A DNA stretch of 64,000 bases. Source: Spinacia oleracea. Lineage: Eukaryota; Streptophyta; Magnoliopsida; Caryophyllales; Amaranthaceae. Position 1 is the stretch's first letter, and every line of letters begins with the position of its first letter. The stretch is taken from positions 87,277,285 through 87,341,284 of the forward strand of contig NC_079488.1 in the NCBI RefSeq assembly GCF_020520425.1, given 5' to 3'. The position numbers were made by a program, and so were the translations under genes. Positions 22,210-32,934 of the stretch are shown in pieces. Under the pieces are notes generated by a model, which saw only the letters and a list, made by a program, of their open reading frames with translations, was not told where the DNA came from and made no database searches.

Positions 22210-24435
22210 TGTTGGGGATACATAGGCCCTTGTTTTGAATAGTTGGATTGTTGTTTTGAGCTCTAGTTTTCTATGGTCGAAGCTGGACATAACTTACGAA
22301 ATTGAGTGATATTCTTCATCTTTTATCTCTCAATTGTTCTTATGTATGGAAGTATTCGTGGGTTGTGAACTTTTGCATGAATGATTTGGGTTCTTTTTCC
22401 CTCAACTTTATCATAATACAGAAATTGACAAGGGTGGACTCATCACAAGTCCCGTGGTTTTTACTCTTCACTTCGAAGGCATTTTCCATGTACAATTCGC
22501 GTGCGTTGATTGTGTTTTATTCTTTTGCATTTGATTATCAATTGTTTTCCATTGTTGGTTTTTTTCTAGGTTGTTTGTTTGGGGGATTATTTGTGGTATA
22601 TTGGAGTTGTATTGTTTGGTTGATTGTCTTGGAGATGATCCTTGTGGGTAGTTGATATCTACTCGGGTCCTATCAATTGTTATCGGAGCGAAGGCTCAAT
22701 AGGAGTGAAGTAAGTCTCGGGCGAGCAGGTTTAATTTGATCATTGTTATCGAGTCTACTAGTGGGTAGTCAAGGTAGTTCAATGGTAAATTTACATCAAC
22801 CAATTATCCATTTGGAGACTGGTGATAGAGGATTTGCTATATTGCAAAAATTTGCATGATCCAATTAAAACAACCACAAAAGTCGATGGCACCATTTATA
22901 AACTTGCAAAACCAGAGAAAGTGAAAGAGAAAGATTGGGGAAAGTTAAAGAGGAAAACTGCATTGGGTTGATATTAGAATTTTAAACCAAGTGGCTCAAG
23001 AGTCTGACCAGTATGATTTGTGGAAGAAATTGGAAGATCTTTATGAAAGGAAGACCGCACATAACAAAGCTTTATTAATCAAGAGACTTGTTAATTTGAA
23101 ATTAAAAGGTGGAAAGTCTGTTTCTAAGCATTGAGTGACTTTCAAGATATTTTTAAGAAGCTGACTACTATGAAGATTGTTCTTAATGATCTATTGCAGG
23201 CTTTGTTCTTGTTGACTTCTTTGCCATATAGTTGGGAAACCTTGGTTGTGACTATTAGTAACTCTGCTCCAGAAGGTGTTCTATCTTTGTATGTGATCAA
23301 AGAAAGCATGTTCAATGAAGAGATAATAAGGAAGGATATGGGAGTTAACAGTTCACATGCTTTTGTTGTTGAGAATCGTGCAAGAAGAAAGATTAGGGGT
23401 CTCAAAGGTCATGGTAACTCAAAAGGGAGGTCCAAGTCTAGAGACAAAGAGACTAGGACATGTCACTACTGCAAAAATCCTGGCCATATCAAAAAGTTTT
23501 CTTAAAGTTGGACGAAAGAAAAAGGTAAGAAGCATGACTCGCAAAAAGAGGGAGATGATAAAAAAAAATACTGCAACAACCATTTCTAAGAGTGATCATG
23601 AGGTCAATTTGATTTGTACAACTAGTGAGTGTCATTATGTAGAGAGTTCAGACACAAAGTGGCTTTTAGATTCATGTGCTTCATATCATTGTGTTTCCAA
23701 AAGGGAGTATTTCACAAACTATCAATCTGGTGATTTTGGTAGTGTGAAGATGGGACACACTAGTGTGAAGACAAGTGATGGGTGCATTCTTACATTGAAT
23801 AATGTGCGTTATATTTCTCACTTACGCCTTAACTTGTTGTCTGCAAATGTCCTTGATCAATAAGGGTTCCGGCATACCTATGGTGATGGTAAGTGAAAAT
23901 TCTCTAATAAGGGCTCGATGAGATTTTCTCGTGGCGAGTTGTGTTGCTCTTTGTATAAAAAAAACATGAGTGTATGTTCTAGTGAGACGAATGCGGATAA
24001 AGAAAAGAATTCTCCAAATTCGTAGCATCGAAGGATAGTGAATATGAGTGACAAGGGAATAAAATTGATGTAAATCTCTTATTCCTCTTGATAATATAGT
24101 TTCTCTTGACCCTTGTTATCATTTTTTGGTAGGTAAGCAACATAGAGCTTCTTTTTCTAGGAAGTCCACTAGAAGGTAAGAAAAGTTGAAATTAGTTCAC
24201 TCCGATGCTTGTGGTCCTGCATTGAAGTGGAGTCTCTTGGTGGTAATAGATATTTTGTCACTTTTACTGATTATGCTACTCGAAGAACTTGGGTGTATAT
24301 GTTGAAGACAAAAAGGCAAGTGTTCAAGATTTTCAGAAAGTTTCATGCCATGGTATAAAGGGAGACCGAAAGAAAGTTGAAACATCTTCGATCTGACAAC
24401 GGTGGTGAGTATACTTCGAATAAGTTCAAGTATTA
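22210..24435 (+). pseudogene. Decayed copia retrotransposon (LTR end, gag, protease, start of integrase)
   Basis: An LTR ends ...GGGTCCTATCA at 22675. A worn primer site, TGTTATCGGAGC, follows at 22678-22689 (two changes from the usual tRNA-Met match). Gag pieces follow at about 22830-23505 with a damaged zinc knuckle CHYCKNPGHIKKF lacking its last Cys. Next come a protease remnant with LLDSCASYH (about 23670) and integrase scraps such as FTDYATRRTWVY and LRSDNGGEYTS (about 24260-24430). Stops and shifts are frequent. The LTR may begin at 22210 (TGTTGGGG) or at 10457 (TGTTGGATACTGCT), the latter if the gypsy element landed inside it. The right side is cut by the opposite-strand copia piece. 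Confidence 0.75.
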
Positions 24436-25103
24436 GGTTTAGGTCCCTTAGAAACAGGTTTATTGAATTTCTTCTTCCCCGAATTTCCATGCCCATAACT
24501 CCCACAGGCTACTAACCCAGCAGCCTAGTTATCTGTACCTATACCAGTCGTCGTATGGCTCAACTCTCTAGTATGGAGGGACGATCTAACCTCCTCTAGA
24601 GAAATAGTATCTCTACCAACAATAAACGATTGCACGAAATTTTCATACGATAATGGTAAAGAAACTAACAGAATTAAAGCAACATCATCATCTTCAATTT
24701 TAACATCAATATTACGCAATTCTAATAAAATTGTGTTTAATTGATCTAAGTGATCTCGGAGAGGCATACCTTCTTGCATTCACAGACTTAACAGACGTTG
24801 CTTCAGAAGCAACTTATTGGTTAAGGACTTTGTCATATACAGACTCTCGAGCTTAACCCACAGACCTTGCGCGGTTTCCTCCTCCGCGACCTCGGTGATG
24901 ATATAGTCAGCAAGGCACAATAAAATCGTCGAGTGTGCCTTCTCCTCCAGAACGACCATCTCATCGATGATTGGATCTACCGACTTCCCAGCAAGCGGCG
25001 CCCACAACCCTTGTTGTTTCAACAAGGCTCGCATCTTGATTCGCCATAAACTGAAACTATTGCTCCCGGTAAAATTTTCGACCTTCACGTTAATACCAGG
25101 CAT
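24436..25103 (-). pseudogene. Copia Gag fragment, internal TGA
   Basis: Starts at MPGINVKVENFTGSNSFSLW (25103) and runs leftward with the copia Gag (UBN2-like) pattern: QGLWVKLESLYM and LRDHLDQLNTILLELRNI. A TGA at 24780-24782 interrupts it in frame. It fits a single change from an Arg CGA codon, since related Gags have Arg there. The frame breaks down near 24535, and the similarity stops near 24436 at the junction with the plus-strand copia remnant, before the zinc knuckle. The rest of this element is missing. Confidence 0.75.
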
Positions 25104-25139
25104 CTTTCTCCACGAAATTTCAAACCCTAGAACAGATCC

Positions 25140-25152
25140 GGCTCTGATACCA
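25140..25152 (-). other. tRNA-Met primer-binding site of minus-strand copia
   Basis: On the minus strand the sequence reads TGGTATCAGAGCC, the standard plant initiator tRNA-Met complement, three bases from the LTR end. Confidence 0.8.
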
Positions 25153-25155
25153 GTT

Positions 25156-25382
25156 TGTTATAACAGATGGGGGGAAAAAGGAGGAAACAAAAGCTCACTA
25201 ACATAGCCCAAGTGAGGTTACATCCTAAAGCCAATTAGGGGAAACAAGGAGGAAACAGAAGCCCACTAACATAGCCCAAGTGAGGTTTCATCCTAAAGCC
25301 CAATTGATTTTAGGATGGAACCTCACTTGGACTATGTTAGTGGGCATCTGCTTCCTCCTTATTTCTCCCGTCTGTTATAACA
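25156..25382 (-). repeat. 5' LTR of minus-strand copia fragment, self-complementary (227 bp)
   Basis: Both ends read TGTTATAACA because this 10-mer is its own reverse complement. The outer 60-70 bases on each side are inverted copies of each other (GGAGGAAACA... and CCCACTAACATAG...CCAAGTGAGG). An internal partial direct duplication is also present. The LTR could fold into a large hairpin. Confidence 0.75.
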
Positions 25383-25740
25383 TCAAGTGTGGCTAAAATT
25401 AATTTGACTATGATGATCATCATAGTAAGAGTTCATAATGATAACTTGTCACTTTGTCGGATAGAGAAAAACTAGTTACTCCTTAGTTACTACTACATCC
25501 GTTTTAAAATGATTTTTTTATTGTTACTATTTGCACAAATATTAAGATAAAGTAGGAAAAATATGTAAAAAGGGGTAGATATAATGAAATATGGATAAGG
25601 TATGGTACACAGGTAAAAAAAAGATAGACGAGTGTAAGAAAAAATGAATAAAGTAAGAGAAAGTGAGTGGAAAGTTGTAAATGTAGTAGGGTAAGAAGGG
25701 TAAGATAGTAATTTTTTATGTCCAAGAATAGAATAAAATA
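25383..25740. other. Intergenic, no gene seen
   Basis: AT-rich DNA between the copia LTR and the first Stowaway element. Nothing was recognised. Confidence 0.4.
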
Positions 25741-25742
25741 TA

Positions 25743-26042
25743 CCCCCTCCGTCCCTTAATACTCACACCGGTCAAACCGGTGCGGAGGTTAAGACACTTG
25801 AATTGACTTATTAATTTAATGGGTGGTAGTTGATAGTGATGTATTTTTTTAATATAGTTAGTGGAAAATGTGTAGGGGTAGAGGTGTGAATTTTTAAATG
25901 ATTTTTTGTAGGGAGTGGGTTAGTAGGTAAGTGTAAGAAATAATATAATATTGGTAAAAAAAGTTCTATTTATAGAAGCGGTGCAAGTATGAAAGGACGG
26001 ACCGAAAAGGAAAACGATGTGAGTATTAAGAAACGGAAGAAG
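25743..26042. mobile_element. Stowaway (Tc1/mariner) MITE, TSD TA
   Basis: Begins CCCCCTCCGTCCCTTAATAC and ends with the imperfect inverse GTATTAAGAAACGGAAGAAG. It is flanked by TA at 25741-25742 and 26043-26044. It is 300 bp long and non-coding. Confidence 0.8.
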
Positions 26043-26044
26043 TA

Positions 26045-26728
26045 ACAAACATTATGAAACATACTAAAACGAAAAATGTAAATATCATTTTAAAAAAGGT
26101 ACTCCGTAGTATTATGTATTTATGTACTCTTAAGACAAGGTGATCTACATTATTCATTTATTCCTAGTAAGTACGGGATAGTGCAGAAAATTGATGGCAT
26201 CGTCAAACTTTTGTTTTTATTTTTTACATTAATTAACTCTCAGTTTCATTAACAGTAACTTGACAGAGTACTTTCCTCTTTTTACCCCATTTGTTACTTA
26301 GTTTGTGGGAGGGGGCAAAACATGTGTCGCATGATAACAAATGATACACTACCTTAAAATGCATATATTTCAACTAACTATACTTTTTTACTTTACCTGC
26401 ACATGAATCTTTGTTTGTTCATCTTCGTATAAAATTCACTATTCACTTTTACCATTACTTGTACTCAAATTAATGCAGACATCAGGTCAATTTTATTTTT
26501 TTCTTTAGTACAATCGTAGCAGTTTAAAGTAGGTGGTTTTTTCTCTGTTACTGCAGATCAGATCATAATTTCAGTCTTCTCAAAAATCACAGGGATTTCG
26601 GTACTCCCTTAGTTCGAAAATTATAATTTTTTTATTTATTTTAAGTGTACTAAATTTATAGTCTTATTTTTTTTTTACATTGTTTTTCTTACTTTCTTAT
26701 ACACTATATTCCACTTTTTACACTTATA
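26045..26728. other. Intergenic, no gene seen
   Basis: AT-rich spacer between two Stowaway elements. No gene or repeat was recognised. Confidence 0.4.
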
Positions 26729-26730
26729 TA

Positions 26731-27083
26731 CTCCCTCCGTTCCTAAATACGTGTCCAGTTCCCATTTATGGCGTTCCATTTTATGTGTCCACTTTCCTTT
26801 TTTGGACATACACCTTTCCCACTTTTTTATACACTTTTCCCACTTTTCCATACACTTTTCCCACTTTTCTATACATCATTATTACCTTTTCTTACACATT
26901 CTACACTTTTCCCACTTTTCAATCACCACCTCCACTTTTATTTATACTTTATCAATAAACAATTATCTACTTTTTCCTTTCCAAAAAAAAAACATTCTCA
27001 ATCATTACCTATTACATACCATTCAATTTTATTAATTACCGTGTACATGTCCAAAGTGGACACGTATTTAGGAACGGAGGGAG
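26731..27083. mobile_element. Stowaway MITE with perfect TIRs, TSD TA
   Basis: The terminal inverted repeats, beginning CTCCCTCCGTTCCTAAATAC, match perfectly over about 27 bp. TA flanks at 26729-26730 and 27084-27085. The interior has a roughly 20-bp pyrimidine repeat (ACTTTTCCCACTTTTC) that creates long meaningless open frames. Identical ends suggest recent activity. Confidence 0.88.
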
Positions 27084-27085
27084 TA

Positions 27086-27806
27086 CTATACTTCTTGTAA
27101 ATCATTACGAAGTACGTATCTTATTTTGAACGAATCAGCATGAATCAAAATAAGCAAGTGTGACACAAAGGTCACGGGTTTAAATTCATCCACTCCCCTT
27201 TTCAAAGTAGAATATTCAGAGTTGGGCATGGGGCTTATGATGCATTCACACTTCAACCTCAAATGACTTTCATGTAAGGGGGTGTGATAGAATATAAAAC
27301 TAATTTTGAGGCTTCAACTATCAACTTAAGCTTTTGTTTGAATTGGTCATCTGATACCAACTTCAACCGACTTGACCAAAATGAACTGAATTATAGTGTT
27401 AAAACTAGTCTATAATTATCCGTGCGATACACATTTTATAATGTAAATGAAAATTTATATAAAATCTAAACTTTATTGGTTGTCAATTATAATCAAAATA
27501 AAGCTTATAGATAATCTCCTAATTAAAATTAATGATGGAGCAAGTACTACGTGGATATGACTATTTGACACTGTAGTTTCCTATTCCTACACAAACTTAT
27601 ATTAGGAAACATAATATCTCTATACTCTAGTAATATACGATAGAATCTATTACATTGTATTAAAACCGACATTAGGAATGACACGTATCATTTCCTGATG
27701 CAAATTTTTTCCGCTAATTTTTTTTAAAAAAAAACCTACATTACTTTTTTTTAGGAAACTAAGATAAAAATGAAATAAAAATGTAATTCAATTACCATAA
27801 ATGTAA
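27086..27806. other. Intergenic, no gene seen
   Basis: AT-rich DNA up to the inferred MULE-1 left end. No gene was recognised. Confidence 0.4.
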
Positions 27807-28327
27807 GGAAAATTTGTCAAAAAGGTCCTTTTAAAACACAAAAATTGTGAGAAAGGACCTTTTTAAAAAAAAAGTTGTCAACCAAGGCCCAAATTGGATT
27901 TTTTTTTTTTTGTCAATCAGGACCAAGTGTCAATTTCCGGCAGTCAACCATCACTTTCCGGCGTTGACTGGCGCGTGACAAGCACGTGATTGACTTTTAC
28001 CCCCTTTTTTTTTTAAGATTTTCCCTCCAAATTTAATTCCCCACCCCACTTGCCCCAACTAACTTATTAAACTTTTTTTAAAAAAAAATCGATCCTTCTC
28101 TCTCCTGCTGAACCCCTTCTCTGCCTCTTCCCCCATTTCTTTCTTCCTTCCAAGCTCGAATTTCTGGTGGAAATTAATCAAATTCGCGAATCCCAATTGT
28201 TATTCGGTGATTTTCGTACCAGGTAAACCTTAAAGCCCTAATTTTTTTTTTGTCTCAATTCTCCAATTTTTAGAAACTTGAAATTAGGGTTCTTTAGCTT
28301 AATTTCTTACCTACTCTATTATACAGG

Positions 28328-28784
28328 ATGAATGTGACCAAGAGAAAGGGTAAGACATGTGGATGTGGTTTTCCTGTAGTTCAAAGAACTTCATGGACCC
28401 ATGAGAATCCTGGACGAAAATTCTTGGGCTGCAAGTTCTATGATTTCGCGACTGGGAAGGCTTGTTGTGATGCGTTCGATTGGGTGGATGAAGAAATTTT
28501 GGAATGGCAGAAGGATGTGACTAATGTACTCATTGCTGAGAAACAACGATTGATTGGTGAAGTGAAAGCCCTCGAGGCAAGGATTGATTGTATTCAACGT
28601 GATAATAACCGGGTGCACGAGGAGCATGGGAAGATGAAGGTTAAGTACGTATGAGAAGATGAAGAAGATGAAAGAAGGTGGTGTGAAGGAAGGGATTAGG
28701 AATGATCATTTGTTAGTTATGATATGTGTTTGTGCTATCGTTTCAATTATCGTTAGTGCAATGTACGTTAAGGTTGTTGGTTAA
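28328..28784 (+). pseudogene. zf-GRF protein with coiled coil and C-terminal membrane segment, frameshifted
   Basis: The ATG at 28328 follows an acceptor (TATACAG); a 5' UTR exon probably ends at CCAG before the GTAAAC near 28223. The first 108 residues hold a GRF zinc finger (CGCGFPVVQRTSWTHENPGR then C...CCDAFDWVD) and a coiled coil (LIGEVKALEARIDCIQ). The frame closes at TGA 28652. A second frame to 28784 encodes a basic linker and a hydrophobic segment (LLVMICVCAIVSIIVSAMYV), the usual tail of small plant GRF proteins. The shift is caused by four extra bases, TA having become TACGTA at 28646-28651. GRF fingers bind single-stranded nucleic acid in other proteins. Being inside a MULE, it is element cargo; its role is unknown. 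Confidence 0.75.
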
Positions 28785-29039
28785 GCAATGCTTAAGAATG
28801 TTGTGGTCACTAGTTGATTTAGTTTGTTGGTTAAGATTAAGATGCTTGAAGTGCGTAGTTGTAAAAGTTTAATGAAAACTTTATGTAAGCGTTTGTGTTT
28901 TGATGAATAAATTCTAGAAATATTATCGTAAAGTATGTTTTTAATCCTAATTCTTAGAAAAAAAATAAAACTAGGAAAATACAAAGGATGAATGGTCTTG
29001 GGCAAGCATTTACCAAAAAAACGAGAGCAACAAAATAAA

Positions 29040-29330
29040 AAACCGATGACAACACAAAAAACCGAGGACAACATAAAATATCGAGAACAACATAAAATAC
29101 TGAGAACAACATAAAAACCCGAGGACAACATAAAATATCGAGAACAACATAAAATACCGAGAACAACATAAAAACCCGAGGACAACATAAAAAACCGAGA
29201 ACTTAATTAAAAACCGAGAACTTAATAAAAACCGAGGACTTAATAAAAAACCGAGAACTTAATTAAAAAACCGAGAACTTAATAAAATACCGAGAACTTA
29301 AAAAAAACCCGAGAACTTGAATTATAGATG
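29040..29330. repeat. About 20-bp minisatellite in MULE-1
   Basis: Units such as CCGAGGACAACATAAAA and CCGAGAACTTAATAAAA repeat about 14-15 times with a period near 20 bp. The first half uses the ACAACAT form, the second the CTTAAT form. It lies between the 3' ends of the two converging MULE-1 genes. Confidence 0.85.
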
Positions 29331-29464
29331 GAGTAACCAAAGTTGAATTTTACAAAGTCACCACAAAATAACTTAAAAAGTTGATTGTTTTAAACTAACC
29401 AAAAGTACACAAAATAAGGCAAATGTTGACTTTTACTACATAACTAAAGTTGACTTTTACAAAC

Positions 29465-32400
29465 TTAGATGTTGTTTTGAGAGATGCAACTCTTTTGGGA
29501 AGGTTGTGAGCCTTGTATGGCATTCACAGAGGCTGTTTTCTTCTTTTTAGGGACATATGCACTCTTTCCTTTGTTTTGGGAGGTGGTAGCTGTTGTGGCC
29601 TTCTTCTTGCCTACAACATGCTTCTGCTTCATTGGCCTTGGTTGTGGCCTAGGTACTGCATTTGTGGGTTGGGGGCTAGGTGCTGCAGGCTGTGATGGAT
29701 GTTGCTGTGCAGGCTGTGCTGGCAGTGGCTGTGCTGGCAGTGGCCTTGTTCTTGGCCTCCCCCTCTGTTTTGAACAACACCATCAGCCATGGGGGGGTCT
29801 GATACAGCTCTTTTGGTAGTGGCCCAATCCACCACACCTCTTGCACATGTTTTGCCTCTTAGGTCTCTTCACCCAACTGCTTCCCTTCCCCTTCTTTCCT
29901 TCCCCTGGATCCTTTCTTCTCTTCCTCTTTGATGGCCTACCAGGCATAATCTTATAAGATGGGGGGAGAGGTTGTGGATATGGTGTTACTTCCCATTGAT
30001 TTTGTCCAGGCATTGCATTGAATTTGGGTGCATAAGTTCTGGCATAAGTTGCAACATGATAGGCTTGATGAACATAATCTTCATAATCAAGTCTCCTTTG
30101 GGCTAAACAAGCCAAGGCATGCCAACAAGGGATCCCCATCAATGTCCACCTGTAGCAACCACATAATTTGTTCTCCAGATTCACCACAAAACAGTCTCCA
30201 CCATGTTGAACCTCAAAAACATGCAAATCTGCTTGTATCAGCCTCATGTTGTATATTTCCTTCTGCCCCCTTTCTATCATTTTCACAACTGAAGGCATGA
30301 TTGTACCCTCAAAGTTTTGCAAGCCTTGTCTCTTTGCACAGCATCTCATCATCACATATCTCCTGATCCATTCCATCAGAGACAAGATAGGTTTTGTCCT
30401 TGCATCCTTCAACACATTGTTGAAGCTTTCACAACAATTATTCAACAGCATTCCTGACTTGGCCCTAGGACTAAAACCATGCCTAGACCAATTACTAACA
30501 GGAATTGCAGTGAGGTACGTAATTGAAAGCATCAACACTAAGCTTCTTAATCTCAGCCATGTTTGCTTGGAATTCATGTTGTACATTAAAAAACAAAAAA
30601 AATCCAGAAACTAAGACCAATAGATGACTCACTAAATCTCAACAAAAAAATGGATGTGAAGGTATTAGTTTACCTTGGTTGATGACCTTGCTGCCTTCCA
30701 AAAGAACTCCTTGTAAACCTCCCCTGGGAATTTAAGTATGAAGTTGGCCCATATATGCCTACAACAGAACCTTGTTTCAGCATTTTGGATGACTGTTCTG
30801 AAGGCATCAAGCAACCCCTACATTGTCACAGAGATGCATTAGACATATCTTTAGTTAAGTTGACTTTCACATTATCATAGTGACCTAAGTTGACTTTTAC
30901 AAAGAACCATTGATACAAGTGTGAGTGAAGCAAGTGTGAGTGAAGCAAGTGTTAGACTTTTACAAAAAAATGGATTAGTTGAGACATAAATAGTGAGTGA
31001 AGCAAGCAAAGTGTAGTGAAGCAAGTGTGACTGAAGCAAAGTTGACTTTCACATAGTGACCAAAGTTGACTTTCACATAGTGACCAAAGTTGACTTTCAC
31101 ATAATCCCAAAACCAAAGTTGACTTTCACATAATCCCAAACCAAAGTTGACATAGTGAGTGAAGCAAGTGTTAGACTCGGGTACGTGTCCAAGTGTTAGA
31201 CTCGGGTACGTATCCAAGTGTTAGACTCGGGTACGTATCCAAGTGTTAGACTCGGGTACGTGTCCAAGTGTTAGACTCGGGTACGTGTCCAAGTTTTATA
31301 CCATTATAAGTCCAGCTAATAATAATAAGAAATAACTTCATCTAATAATAATAAGAAACAACTTGCTTCACAACTGAAAACAATAAGAAACAACACAACC
31401 AGGCATCAAGTCAACAAATTTAAGAACAAAAACAACCACATACCTTCTGCCTGTCAGATATGAAGGCCACAGTATCATCTGCTCCTTCCACAGCTTCATC
31501 TCCTTTCTCATGCACCCAAGTAACTGCATCTGCTACAGAACCAAGATCCTTAACCAGCAGCTCCAAAAACCAGATCCAAGTTTTTGAGTTCTCTGTCTCA
31601 ACCACAACCCAAGCAACTGGGAAAATGTTGTTGTTCCCATATTTCCCAACAACAGTCAGTAATATCCCTGGGTATGGACCTCTAAGGTGACACCCATCCA
31701 CACCCAAAATTGGCCTACAACCATCCCTGTACCCTTCTTCGCAAGGTTGTAAGCAAATGTACATCCTTTGGAACAGGGGAGAGGGGTTATCAAAGCTCTC
31801 AAGCTTGACCACAGCTGTGCTACCTGGAAAGTATGTTCTAATTGCCTCAACATAATCCCAAACCCTCTTGTACTCATCTGCTGCACTACCATTAATCATG
31901 TTCCTAGCTAATCCCCTTGCATTGTAACATTTATAGTATCCCACATCTGACTTCACCTCCCTCCTGACTCTCTTGATAAAGTACTCCATGCTCATTGAAG
32001 GTTCATCCCTAAAATCTTCCAAATATCTCTCTGCTAAATACTCAGCAGTCACCTTATCATTGTCATGTTGATGACCACATATATGCTTTAGGTTTAAGCT
32101 TTTGATTTGTATGTCTCCTCACCCTTCAATTTCCTACAATGAACCTTAAAGGGGAACTTCTTCTTCTGCTTGCAAGTACATTTCACTATCCTACCAGCTT
32201 TCCTAGGGCATCCACACTTCTTTTTACAGTAAACACTCACTCTGTGGCTCTTGTTATGCAAAAGATAATAATTTCCACCAGCATATATCTGATGGTGCCT
32301 CAAAGCCTTCCTAAAAACCTTATTTGAAGGAAATTTTAGCCCAACAGTTAGGTTAATCTTGTGCTTAAAAATCTACATCTGGGTTAAAAAGTGGGTATTT

Positions 32401-32934
32401 CCCCCCTCATCATCAGATCCAGCTGGACTATTTAGTTCCTCATCAGTGTCATTCAGATCCTCATCACTGTCTAAGTGATATTCCTCATTATCACCTTCCC
32501 CTACAACTGGATCTTGCACCACTACCTGCTCCACTGGCACCTCTCCCTCAATTGGCTGTCTGTTTTCAACCCCACCAACTAACCCACTAGACAAAACCTC
32601 CCTCACTTCTGTGTCAACAAACTCAGCAAACAAGTCATCATCACTCTCATCCTCATAGTCTCCCTCACTCAAATACACAGACTCATCAGTGCTAGACCCA
32701 ATGTCATACCCAAAATCTAGGTCAGACCCAAAACCACCTGGTTCATCAGTTTCTGGGATTGCATCAAGCCCTAGATTAGCCCTACTAGGAACAAATTTCC
32801 TTTTGCTTTGATTTGCCTTAGAAGGTGCAGATGTTTTTTTTAGTTTCTGGGATTGTTTGTGAGGTGGGAACTGAATCTGCAGGGGTTTGAGTTGTCTGTG
32901 GGATAGTTTCTGGTGTGGGAATAGGGTTGGTTGG
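29465..32934 (-). pseudogene. MuDR-type MULE transposase, multiply broken
   Basis: Read on minus from 32934, where the N-terminus is cut by the LTR insertion. An acidic N-terminal region is followed by a MuDR DNA-binding-like Cys/His block (about 32100-32300), and a transposase core to 31444 with the first catalytic D in GVDGCHLRGPYPG. After an intron (31443-30818), the exon 30817-30674 carries RFCCRHIWANF. The last part (about 30586-29465) has NNCCESFN, a SWIM zinc finger (CGCYRWTLMGIPCWHA) and a zinc knuckle CKRCGGLGHYQKSC. Lesions: an A8 run frameshift near 32840, TAG at 32373, a frameshift near 32110, a 4-bp TACGTA insertion at 30516-30521 and an in-frame TGA at 29783. It cannot encode a working transposase. 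Confidence 0.85.
31166..31290. repeat. 25-bp x 5 minisatellite in the MULE-1 transposase intron
   Basis: Five near-perfect head-to-tail copies of a 25-bp unit (AAGTGTTAGACTCGGGTACG plus TGTCC or TATCC). Upstream (30840-31160) are looser repeats of AAAGTTGACTTTCACATAGT and GTGAGTGAAGCAAGT. All lie within the transposase intron. Confidence 0.9.

Larger units (their letters stand above)
27807..32934. mobile_element. MULE-1: decayed Mutator-like element carrying a zf-GRF gene
   Basis: The left end begins GGAAAATTTGTCAAAAAGGT. Inside are a zf-GRF gene on plus (28328-28784), minisatellites and a MuDR-type transposase pseudogene on minus (29465-32934). The right end is missing: at 32935 a copia LTR begins exactly at its TG terminus. 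The left terminal word GGAAAATTTG is shared with the MITE at 49156-49508 (9-bp duplication), which supports the Mutator assignment. The left boundary is inferred from this word only. Confidence 0.7.

Noticed and set aside
22302-22655. A 117-residue hydrophobic open frame
   Set aside because: It lies within the LTR of the copia remnant and has no domain support.
26680-27100. Overlapping open frames rich in Phe, Ser, Thr and His
   Set aside because: They lie in a Stowaway MITE and its pyrimidine repeat.
28781-29188. Minus-strand open frames with repeated FYVVL.ILCC peptides
   Set aside because: They are translations of the 20-bp minisatellite in MULE-1 and have no family match I can recognise.
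29484-29819. Cys/Gly-rich plus-strand open frame
   Set aside because: It is the antisense of the Pro/Gln/Lys-rich C-terminal part of the MULE-1 transposase.
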